Part shown: in pieces, positions 1-5,532 of the stretch
How the letters are laid out: the number at the start of each line of letters is the position of its first letter
Position numbering within the stretch: the first letter of the stretch is position 1
From: an uncultured Oscillospiraceae bacterium
GTDB lineage: Bacteria > Bacillota > Clostridia > Oscillospirales > Acutalibacteraceae
Assembly (NCBI GenBank): GCA_905193585.1
Contig: CAJJPG010000099.1
Span: forward strand, 1-6,740
Length of the DNA: 6,740 nucleotides
Direction of reading: 5' to 3'
The notes under the pieces: model-generated
Databases searched by the model: none
Seen by the model: only the letters and a program-made list of their open reading frames with translations
Told to the model about the DNA's origin: nothing
Made by a program: the position numbers and the translations under genes

Positions 1-234
1 GACACCGATATTTTAGGCTTTGTAGACCCCGACGTTACCGTAAACATAATAAAGGACGGACAAATTAAAGAAAAAAAGACGATAGAACTGCCGCAGGAGC
101 TTACCAACGTTTTAAAATGCAAAAACCCGCGCTGTATATCGTCGGTCGAGCAGGAGCTGCCGCACATTTTCCGCCTGACGGATAAGGAGCACCACGTTTA
201 CCGCTGCATTTACTGCGAAACAAGGGCGAAATAG
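1..234 (+). CDS. pyrI: Aspartate carbamoyltransferase regulatory subunit, C-terminal part (5' end outside window)
   Basis: Frame 1 is open from the first base to a TAG and gives 77 residues. They contain a four-cysteine zinc site: Cys40-x4-Cys45 (CKNPRC) and Cys69-x2-Cys72 (CIYC). The spacings (4, 23 and 2 residues) equal those of Cys109/114/138/141 in E. coli PyrI. The preceding stretch, with a VNIIKDGQI strand and the ELPQEL segment, fits the end of the allosteric domain and the hinge. PyrI binds nucleotide effectors and, through its zinc domain, holds the catalytic PyrB trimers together in the first committed step of pyrimidine synthesis. About half of a usual ~145-150 residue chain is present, and the missing half should lie to the left, probably after pyrB. 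It could instead be the tail of a PyrB-PyrI fusion, which cannot be decided here. All zinc ligands are present, so this end looks functional. Confidence 0.93.
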   Translation, partial: DTDILGFVDPDVTVNIIKDGQIKEKKTIELPQELTNVLKCKNPRCISSVEQELPHIFRLTDKEHHVYRCIYCETRAK

Positions 235-252
235 CTGAATAATGTCGAAAAG

Positions 253-288
253 GCGGATGTGATAAAAAGCATCCGCTAAAAATTTTTT
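253..288 (+). terminator. Probable intrinsic terminator after pyrI
   Basis: A 7-bp stem GCGGATG/CATCCGC (253-259 with 270-276) closes a 10-nt A-rich loop and is followed by TAAAAA and then T6 at 283-288. It begins 19 nt after the pyrI stop. The T run is displaced from the stem by six bases, so termination may be incomplete and some readthrough into the S1-domain gene is plausible. Confidence 0.55.
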
Positions 289-313
289 CAGCAGACATAA
301 TTCTCTCATTTTT

Positions 314-376
314 TCACCTTTCGGGTCATATAATTTGATATGTAGGCTAAACGCCGAATGTAAAAAGGAAAGGTGA
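314..376 (+). promoter_or_regulatory. Possible Shine-Dalgarno-sequestering leader element of the S1-domain gene
   Basis: TCACCTTTC at 314-322 is the exact reverse complement of GAAAGGTGA at 368-376, which is the Shine-Dalgarno sequence of the gene starting at 384. Pairing would close a 45-nt loop and hide the ribosome binding site. The upstream arm also resembles the anti-Shine-Dalgarno tail of 16S rRNA. It can act only if transcription starts left of 314, for instance by readthrough from pyrI. The TATAAT at 329-334 would start transcription inside the loop and leave the arm out. Function is inferred; the complementarity is read directly. Confidence 0.35.
329..334 (+). promoter_or_regulatory. 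Candidate -10 element for the S1-domain gene
   Basis: A perfect TATAAT lies 50 bases before the ATG at 384 and would give a leader of roughly 40 nt. The hexamer 17 bases upstream (TCATTT) is a poor -35, and no TG extension precedes the -10. It is therefore a weak or activator-dependent candidate, supported mainly by the consensus -10 and its position after the pyrI terminator. Confidence 0.35.
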
Positions 377-383
377 TTAAATA

Positions 384-1307
384 ATGAACGGTTTTTTCCC
401 GGAAGGATGGAACACACAGGCGACGGACAGCAAAAAGACATTTACCCCCGCTTTTCTTGCGGACGCTAAGGAAAAGCAGACGGTTCTTGAAAGCACGGTT
501 ACAATGTGCGACGCCGCGCACAATCTTATAGTGGACCTCGGGTGTATGAGGGGCGTTATCCCGCGCGAAGAGGGCGCAATAGGCATAGCCGACGGCTCCA
601 CGCGCGATATAGCGCTTATTTCACGCGTGGGCAAGCCGGTTTGCTTTGTGGTAAGCTCTTTAGGCAATGATGAGAACGGCAATCAGTACGCCGTTCTCTC
701 CCGCCGCAGGGCGCAGGAATTATGCCGCGGTTACATAACCGGGTGCCGCGGCACGGGCGATATTATAAACGCTAAGATTACTCATTTAGAGTCGTTCGGC
801 GCGTTTTGCGATATAGGCTGCGGCAATATAGCCCTGCTGCCGATAGACGCAATATCCGTCTCGCGAATATCGCACCCGCGCGACCGCTTTTTCATAGGTC
901 AGAATATACGGGTAATAATAAAAAGCATAGCGCCCGACGGCAAAATAACACTTTCGCATAAAGAGCTGCTGGGCACCTGGGAGGAAAACGCAGCGCTTTT
1001 CTCCCCCGGGCAGACCGTAACGGGCGTTGTGAGGAGCGTTGAGGATTACGGCGTTTTCGTTGAGCTGACCCCCAACCTTGCGGGACTTGCCGAGCCCAAG
1101 CCCGACGTTTCGCTCGGTCAGCAGGCAAGCGTTTATATAAAAAGCATTATCCGGGAAAAAATGAAGATAAAACTTATAATAATAGACAGTTTTGAAAGCG
1201 AATACACCCCCGAAATAAAATACTTTTATAACGGCGACAGGCTGGAAAACTGGGAATACTCCCCTGCCGAATGTTATAAACACATATCAACAAAATTCTG
1301 CGGATGA
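384..1307 (+). CDS. S1 RNA-binding domain protein (short ribosomal protein S1-like)
   Basis: This is a 307-residue soluble protein with three S1-type OB folds. The first (about 32-108) is divergent and has the LIVDLGCMRGVIPREE core seen in the opening domain of clostridial S1-like proteins. The second (about 124-194) is the most typical, with SFGAFCDIGCGNIALLP and a closing DGKITLSHKEL. The third (about 209-268) has VRSVEDYGVFVELTPNLAGL. A 40-residue tail lacks a recognisable domain. S1 folds bind single-stranded RNA, so a role in translation initiation or RNA handling is likely. True ribosomal S1 usually has four to six repeats; this protein is shorter and may be a paralogue or a general RNA-binding factor. 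The start is supported by AAAGGTGAT at 369-377, about 7-8 nt before the ATG. The gene ends just before a strong terminator. Its presence next to pyrI says nothing obvious about function. Confidence 0.85.
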   Translation: MNGFFPEGWNTQATDSKKTFTPAFLADAKEKQTVLESTVTMCDAAHNLIVDLGCMRGVIPREEGAIGIADGSTRDIALISRVGKPVCFVVSSLGNDENGNQYAVLSRRRAQELCRGYITGCRGTGDIINAKITHLESFGAFCDIGCGNIALLPIDAISVSRISHPRDRFFIGQNIRVIIKSIAPDGKITLSHKELLGTWEENAALFSPGQTVTGVVRSVEDYGVFVELTPNLAGLAEPKPDVSLGQQASVYIKSIIREKMKIKLIIIDSFESEYTPEIKYFYNGDRLENWEYSPAECYKHISTKFCG

Positions 1308-1310
1308 GAA

Positions 1311-1356
1311 AAAGCCCCGCGTTATCCGACATAATAATCGGATAACGCGGGGCTTT
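1311..1356. terminator. Shared bidirectional terminator between convergent genes
   Basis: A perfect 19-bp inverted repeat (1311-1329 with 1338-1356) with an 8-nt loop lies between the S1-domain gene, ending at 1307, and the convergent transporter gene, ending at 1372. Read on the minus strand the stem ends in GGGGC followed by T5, an excellent intrinsic terminator for the transporter operon. On the plus strand it ends in GGGGCTTT followed by AAAA, so the U tract is shorter but probably adequate. Confidence 0.85.
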
Positions 1357-1371
1357 AAAATTAAAAACGTA

Positions 1372-2805
1372 TTAAACTATTTCCAAATCGTCGCGGTCGC
1401 GAAGCATATATTTTTTAAGAGGCGTAAGGCTTGCTATCCAGTAAAGTAAGCCGCCGAAAATAGCGTCAAAGCCGCTGCCCGTAAATATAAGGAATAATGG
1501 GCTTTGAATATTTCCCGTTAACGGATTGTAGACAAAAAGAATTGTTACAACGCATGAGATAATAACGCAGGCAATACCTACAAGATTGAATCCCGCTGTG
1601 AATTTGTACGCATCGTGACCCTCAATAAAGTACGCCGATTTTAAGGAAAGTTTTCTCTTCTTAACAACCAGATAATCGGCTACTATCATACCGATAATGG
1701 GCGCCTGAATAAACGCCGCTATTGAAATAAAGGCACCGAAGTGTTCCTCAACGCCGCCCCATACAGTTAAAACGCTTACATACACCATAGCTATAAGCAC
1801 CATGAGCTTGTAGCTGACCTTGGGCATACCGCTCTTTACGATCATGCAGTTAACATAGGAGCCCGTTCCCTGTGTGCCGACATTTGCAAACGCAACGAGC
1901 AAAAGACTTAAAAGGGCGAAACCGCTTCCGCAGAGCTTCGAAAGCATGGTTGTGGGGTCGCTCTCGTATACGCCCGTGCGAACGAACATAGCCAGCGCCA
2001 TAACGCCGCCCGCCGCCACAAAGAAAGGTGCGATAACACCGTAAGCCAACGAAGTTCCCCAATATCCGCCGCGCTCGGTTTTAGCCAGTCTCGGCAGTAC
2101 AAGCGCCTGTGTAGACCACGAAAAAGCAAAGGCTACATTTCCCTCGGCAGATGTCATAAACGCCTGCAAAGGTGTCATTTCGCCGCCCAAATCGGGTTTT
2201 ACGGCAATAATATCGGAAAAAGGCACAGCGGTAAAGCAAAGCACAACTACCACAACGCCTACCGCAAGCAGCGCCGTTACCAAAAAGCGGTTTGTCCACT
2301 TGATTACCGAGGGACCTGCAAGCGCTATGAGCGTGCCGAGCACAACGCAAAGGCAACCGAGAACCGGGCCCCATATAGCTTTATTAAGCACAATTCCGAA
2401 CCGTTCCGCAAGATTTATCATAGATGATGAAAACAATCCCGCGGCAACCGCATACCAACCGAAATTGGCAACGCTTATTATTGTAGAGAGTATGGCGACT
2501 CCCCTTTTGCCCAAAACCGACCTTAACCATATCCAAAGGTCAATTCCGTACCTTGTTGCAAATACAACGGGCAGACATTCAATTAAAACCCACACAATGT
2601 TAAAGCAGAAAATATTTATTAACATTCTGCTGAAAGAAAGATACTGCGCAACATAGGCGCCCTGTGTGTAGCACCATGTAGCGATTGCAAAACCGCTGGT
2701 TGAAAGGAAAAGGTCTATAAACGAGTACTGCCTGTCTTTTTTCAGCATAGGCACAACACCCGTGACCGTTTCCTGACGTATATATTCATCTTTATTTGCC
2801 GCCAT
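1372..2805 (-). CDS. NCS1-family (purine-cytosine permease-like) transporter
   Basis: This 477-residue protein has about twelve hydrophobic segments (near 30-46, 64-82, 103-128, 147-165, 173-193, 222-238, 252-273, 295-316, 333-349, 357-380, 405-426 and 436-458), the usual length and topology of NCS1 nucleobase:cation symporters. The ADYLVVKKRK stretch (376-385) after TM10 matches the conserved ADY region of the family. NCS1 members take up cytosine, allantoin, hydantoins, hydroxymethylpyrimidine, thiamine or related compounds with a cation. The substrate is not readable here. Its place behind a LicC-LicA fusion suggests import of that enzyme's substrate, perhaps choline or another amino alcohol or pyrimidine (inference). 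The ATG overlaps the stop of the preceding small gene (TAATG), and its Shine-Dalgarno GGGGGTGAT lies inside that gene, implying translational coupling. It is the last gene of its operon and runs into the shared terminator. Confidence 0.85.
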   Translation of the reverse strand: MAANKDEYIRQETVTGVVPMLKKDRQYSFIDLFLSTSGFAIATWCYTQGAYVAQYLSFSRMLINIFCFNIVWVLIECLPVVFATRYGIDLWIWLRSVLGKRGVAILSTIISVANFGWYAVAAGLFSSSMINLAERFGIVLNKAIWGPVLGCLCVVLGTLIALAGPSVIKWTNRFLVTALLAVGVVVVVLCFTAVPFSDIIAVKPDLGGEMTPLQAFMTSAEGNVAFAFSWSTQALVLPRLAKTERGGYWGTSLAYGVIAPFFVAAGGVMALAMFVRTGVYESDPTTMLSKLCGSGFALLSLLLVAFANVGTQGTGSYVNCMIVKSGMPKVSYKLMVLIAMVYVSVLTVWGGVEEHFGAFISIAAFIQAPIIGMIVADYLVVKKRKLSLKSAYFIEGHDAYKFTAGFNLVGIACVIISCVVTILFVYNPLTGNIQSPLFLIFTGSGFDAIFGGLLYWIASLTPLKKYMLRDRDDLEIV

Positions 2806-2987
2806 TATTTAATCACCCCCAACATACATGCCGCTATAAGCCCCAAAGACGCTATAACCGAAACCGCGATTATAATATAATCGACCTTGGTCATTTTTTT
2901 CGGGAACTCATAGGTATCGGATTCCATTTCTTTTAACCGTTCTTCCGTTTCCTGGTAGATCAGCTGTTCAATAGATTTTTGTTCCAT
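2805..2987 (-). CDS. Small single-pass membrane protein, possible transporter accessory subunit
   Basis: It has 60 residues: a charged N-terminal half rich in Glu, Lys and Gln (1-33), probably helical, then one membrane segment (about 35-58, from VDYIIIAVSV to ACMLGVI) and a C-terminal Lys. The lysines before the membrane segment suggest a cytoplasmic N-terminus. I do not recognise a named family. The ATG at 2987 is chosen because GAGGAGGAG directly precedes it; an in-frame TTG at 3002 would lie within that Shine-Dalgarno sequence and is not credible. The fusion gene's TGA at 2999-3001 lies at the edge of this Shine-Dalgarno, and the stop TAA overlaps the transporter ATG by one base. Placement and coupling suggest a partner or stabiliser of the transporter, as small subunits accompany some sodium symporters; this is inference. 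Confidence 0.75.
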   Translation of the reverse strand: MEQKSIEQLIYQETEERLKEMESDTYEFPKKMTKVDYIIIAVSVIASLGLIAACMLGVIK

Positions 2988-2998
2988 TGTTCTCCTCC

Positions 2999-4774
2999 TC
3001 AATTTTTATACAAATCCAAAGCGAGCTTTCCGTACTGCTTTGAATATTTGTACCAGATATAAAGATACTCACCCGTGTGCTTAGCGCATTTTTCCTGATA
3101 AAGCGCCCATAAGAACCAAAAATACGCAAGCAGCGCCACATAACCTATATAATGCCTGCGTTCTTCCTGGGTCGGCTTGCGGTCAAGATAAATTTCAATC
3201 ACCTTTTCCGCCTGCTCTACCGTATAATCCGAGCAGGCTATAAACGTGCCTATATCGCTGCCCGGATCGGACATTCCCGCATACTCCCAGTCGATAAGGT
3301 ACATTTTACCCTGCCTGTCTAAAAGGAAATTCGGGTCATAGCTGTCGCAATGGCAAAGGCAGGGCGTGCTGTTTTCCTTTTTCAGGTATTCGTTAATAGA
3401 ATTCATCGTTTCCCTGAGTTCTTCCATTCCGGTGAAATCAGAAGTATCCGAGCCGTCGAGCTTTGCATAAAAATCGTTGATTTTTTCCCAAATATCAAAT
3501 TTACCGCTTACAGAAATTCCGCTTGTGTGCAGCTGCCGCAGCATTTTCATTGCCTGCCTTACCTGCTCTGCGTTATGGTAATCAAGCGTGGCGGCGTCTT
3601 CAATATAATGGGATATTTTCCAGCCCTTTGTTTTATCTATGTAAATAAAGGTATCGTCAAGCCCCAATTCCTTCGCCGCGTCCATCGCTTCGGCTTCGGC
3701 TCTGCGGTTGATGTAAACGTCCGTTCCTACGCCCGGGTGGCGGTAAACATACTGCTTTCCGTTGCAGGAAAACTTAAAGGATAAATTTGTAAGCCCTGTT
3801 TTTATGGGTATTATGTTTTCAATGTTTTCGGGTCTGCACTTCAGCACCGAGCAGATATTATCAAATATAAACGAATCGGTGTTTGTTATGTACTCGCTGT
3901 CGAAAGTTCTCAGCTCGTCAAGCGAGTCAAACTCTCTGATTCCACCGTCATATTTCTTTATATACATTTCAAGCTCAGTAATATGCCGCGCGTACAAATC
4001 TTCCCAAAGCCCTGTTCTTGTAATCAGGCTGTCGTATTCCTTTTCGAGAATTTTGGTAAACGTCTCGCTGAATTTGCGGTCATAGTAAACATGACCTATC
4101 ATGTACCATGCGTCTTGTCCGCCGACGCTTACTTTTGTAATGCGGCCCTTGCTGTCGGTCGTAAGGCAGTATTCATCGGTTTTCCCCTCGCTGTACATTG
4201 CCGAGTAATACGCTCTGTAAACATACTGCTCAAACGGGTTAAACTCAAAATAATTGTCCGATGAGCAGATATATGTATTTTTCAGCTTTTCCTTAACAAG
4301 CATAAGCGTAGACGGGTTGTTATAAAGGTGGTAATTCTCATTCACAACGATTTTTACCCCGAATTTTTCTTCAAGGTAAAACAGCTTTTCTTTCATATAA
4401 CCGACTACGACCGTAATATCGTCTATTCCGGCGGATTTTAATTGAAGAATTTCACGCTCAATTAAAATTTCACCCTTAACTTTAAGAAGAGCCTTGGGCT
4501 TTTCATAAGACAGCGGAGCGAACCTTGTGCTCATTCCCGCTGCCATAATTACGGCGTTATCAACCTTATGCGGCGCCAGCGCCACGATTCCCGCGGGTGT
4601 AACAGACATTTTACCGTCAATATATCCCGCGGCGGACAATTCCTTTATAAGCGCGTTTACGCTGCCGAGCGATTTATCCATACCCTGCGCCACCGAGCGC
4701 TGGGATAAAGGCTTTTCGCCGTTTTGGTGCTTCAGAATATAGTACAATCCGTCAAACATGGATTTTGTTAACAT
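2999..4774 (-). CDS. Winged helix-cytidylyltransferase-choline kinase fusion (LicC-LicA type)
   Basis: This is a three-domain fusion; numbering is from the longer start at 4798 (599 residues). Residues 9-77 are a winged helix-turn-helix. Residues 80-298 are a LicC-type nucleotidyltransferase with the signature AAGMSTRFAPL and KPKAL (86-104), YNNPSTLMLVKE (159-170) and SSDNYF (179-184), close to pneumococcal LicC. Residues 309-599 are a choline/ethanolamine kinase fold with KTGLTNLSF (333-341), the catalytic HCDSYDPN (483-490) and the metal-binding IDWEYAG (502-508). Expected activities are phosphorylation of choline or a similar amino alcohol and its conversion to a CDP derivative for decorating surface glycans or lipids. 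LicC-LicA fusions are known, for example in Treponema. The ATG at 4774 (591 residues) is preferred because GGAAG (4783-4787) lies 8 nt upstream; the ATG at 4798 has no ribosome binding site and would leave a leader of about 13 nt. It is the first gene of the operon. The leading winged helix suggests DNA binding, but a purely structural role is possible. Confidence 0.88.
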   Translation of the reverse strand: MLTKSMFDGLYYILKHQNGEKPLSQRSVAQGMDKSLGSVNALIKELSAAGYIDGKMSVTPAGIVALAPHKVDNAVIMAAGMSTRFAPLSYEKPKALLKVKGEILIEREILQLKSAGIDDITVVVGYMKEKLFYLEEKFGVKIVVNENYHLYNNPSTLMLVKEKLKNTYICSSDNYFEFNPFEQYVYRAYYSAMYSEGKTDEYCLTTDSKGRITKVSVGGQDAWYMIGHVYYDRKFSETFTKILEKEYDSLITRTGLWEDLYARHITELEMYIKKYDGGIREFDSLDELRTFDSEYITNTDSFIFDNICSVLKCRPENIENIIPIKTGLTNLSFKFSCNGKQYVYRHPGVGTDVYINRRAEAEAMDAAKELGLDDTFIYIDKTKGWKISHYIEDAATLDYHNAEQVRQAMKMLRQLHTSGISVSGKFDIWEKINDFYAKLDGSDTSDFTGMEELRETMNSINEYLKKENSTPCLCHCDSYDPNFLLDRQGKMYLIDWEYAGMSDPGSDIGTFIACSDYTVEQAEKVIEIYLDRKPTQEERRHYIGYVALLAYFWFLWALYQEKCAKHTGEYLYIWYKYSKQYGKLALDLYKN

Positions 4775-4813
4775 ACTCAACACTTCCGTAATGTTCATTT
4801 TTTTAAGACATAC

Positions 4814-4826
4814 TTCATATTATGAA
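4814..4826. promoter_or_regulatory. Possible operator palindrome over the -10 element
   Basis: TTCATA-T-TATGAA is a perfect 6-bp inverted repeat around one central base. It extends to 17 bp (4812-4828) with one mismatched pair. It covers the -10 of the promoter for the fusion gene, where a bound repressor would block RNA polymerase. The winged helix at the start of that protein is an obvious candidate binder, but this is inference. A/T-rich -10 regions often contain chance symmetry. Confidence 0.4.
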
Positions 4827-4847
4827 CTATATAGAACGTTTTGTCAA
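4819..4847 (-). promoter_or_regulatory. SigA-type promoter of the lic-like operon
   Basis: On the minus strand a perfect -35 TTGACA (4842-4847) is followed after 17 bp by CATAAT (4819-4824), one mismatch from consensus. Transcription should begin near 4812, which gives a leader of about 37 nt to the ATG at 4774 but only about 13 nt to the ATG at 4798. The ogt terminator ends just upstream, so the operon is insulated. Confidence 0.75.
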
Positions 4848-4858
4848 GTATTTTTGTG

Positions 4859-4906
4859 AAAAAATAGGCTCCCCTCTGTTTTGACATACGTCAAAAAGAA
4901 GGGAGC
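4859..4906 (-). terminator. Intrinsic terminator of the ogt gene
   Basis: On the minus strand a long hairpin has an outer 10-bp stem (GCTCCCTTCT with AGAGGGGAGC, one G-U pair), a single bulged C, an inner 7-bp stem TTTTGAC/GTCAAAA and a GTAT loop. It is followed by TA and T6 (4859-4864). It lies about 50 nt after the ogt stop. The plus strand has no T run after it, so it works in one direction only. Confidence 0.85.
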
Positions 4907-4911
4907 TTATG

Positions 4912-4960
4912 GGCGGCAAGCCGCCATCTAATATCTAACATCTAAAGTTTAAAGTCTAAT
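4912..4960. repeat. GC palindrome plus five-copy degenerate 7-bp tandem repeat
   Basis: GGCGGC-AA-GCCGCC (4912-4925) is followed without a gap by five 7-mers: ATCTAAT, ATCTAAC, ATCTAAA, GTTTAAA and GTCTAAT (4926-4960). The last copy includes the ogt stop codon (TAG, minus strand) and the codon before it. The composition differs from the flanking sequence. It could be a remnant of a small dispersed repeat or simple slippage; a function is not visible. Confidence 0.6.
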
Positions 4961-5450
4961 CGGCATGCTCTGTTTCAAGCAGCTTTATTTTTTTATCAAT
5001 CCCGCCCGCATACCCTGTCAGGCTGCCGTTTGTGCCGACGACCCTATGGCAGGGTATAATGACGGATATTGCGTTATGCCCTACCGCGCCGCCGACCGCC
5101 TGTGCGGACATACGGACAAGACCCTGTTTTTTTGCAAGCTGCCGCGCAATTTCGCCGTAGGTCACGGTCTTACCGTAGGGAATTTGTAAAAGAATTTCCC
5201 ACACGCTTTGACGAAACGCAGAGCCCGCAGGGTGCAGCGGCGGCGTAAAGTCGGGTTCTCTGCCCGTAAAGTAAACGTCAAGCCAACGCTTAGTTTCCGC
5301 GAGAATCGGCGTTTCCCGCTCTTTATGCAGGGTTGGAAGATTGGCGGCAAAATATTTTGCGCCGTCAAACCACAAACCCGTAAGACCGATTTCATCCGCC
5401 GCAAGCAATATACCGCCGAGCGGCGAATTATAACGCTGAATATAAGTCAT
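4956..5450 (-). CDS. ogt: Methylated-DNA-[protein]-cysteine S-methyltransferase
   Basis: This 164-residue protein transfers alkyl groups from O6-alkylguanine (and O4-alkylthymine) in DNA to its own cysteine, in a single-use direct repair reaction. The acceptor is Cys134 in the PCHRVVG motif (133-139). The C-terminal DNA-binding domain (about 76-160) includes the FRQSVWEILLQIPYGKTVTYGEIA core with its helix-turn-helix, and the N-terminal domain (1-72) has the family's SPLGGILLAAD strand pair. The position usually held by the arginine finger (RAVGG) is Gln118 (QAVGG), and the usual NP before the active site is NA (126-127). I believe the Gln variant is common in Firmicute members, so activity is still expected. 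The ATG at 5450 is chosen because GGGGTGAGG lies just upstream; an in-frame GTG at 5459 overlaps that site. It is a single-gene unit with its own promoter and terminator. Confidence 0.93.
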   Translation of the reverse strand: MTYIQRYNSPLGGILLAADEIGLTGLWFDGAKYFAANLPTLHKERETPILAETKRWLDVYFTGREPDFTPPLHPAGSAFRQSVWEILLQIPYGKTVTYGEIARQLAKKQGLVRMSAQAVGGAVGHNAISVIIPCHRVVGTNGSLTGYAGGIDKKIKLLETEHAD

Positions 5451-5497
5451 TGTCCTCACCCCGAAACTGTCAAATTTTCCTCTTTTTTATTAAGGAT

Positions 5498-5526
5498 ATT
5501 TTATCACAGTGAACAGACAAAAACAA
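5498..5526 (-). promoter_or_regulatory. Extended -10 promoter of ogt
   Basis: On the minus strand TTGTTT (5521-5526) is separated by 17 bp from TAAAAT (5498-5503), which is directly preceded by TGA, matching the TGn extension. The start would be near 5491, leaving a leader of about 40 nt before the ATG at 5450. It lies just after the end of the degraded upstream gene, so ogt appears to be transcribed independently. Confidence 0.6.
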
Positions 5527-5532
5527 GCGCTA

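Noticed and set aside
372..386. The 15 nt GGTGATTAAATAATG around the S1-domain gene start is repeated exactly at the transporter start (2803-2817, minus strand)
   Set aside because: Both are Shine-Dalgarno plus A/T spacer plus ATG, which converge easily; in the transporter the same bases also encode the end of the small protein. No sign of a shared mobile element.
786..1283. 165-codon open frame on the minus strand opposite the S1-domain gene
   Set aside because: The plus-strand frame has clear S1 domains and a good ribosome binding site; the antisense product is low-complexity and rich in Tyr, Phe and Val, as expected from reversed codons.
2300..2656. 118-codon open frame on the plus strand inside the transporter gene
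   Set aside because: It lies fully opposite a well-supported membrane protein, lacks a ribosome binding site, and its translation has no family resemblance; a shadow frame.
3350..4264. Several plus-strand open frames opposite the fusion gene
   Set aside because: They overlap conserved kinase and nucleotidyltransferase motifs on the other strand and none has a start signal or recognisable domain.
4881..4897. Inner palindrome of the ogt terminator (TTTTGAC/GTCAAAA) as a possible operator
   Set aside because: It forms the upper part of a long hairpin with a following T run on the minus strand, which a terminator fully explains.
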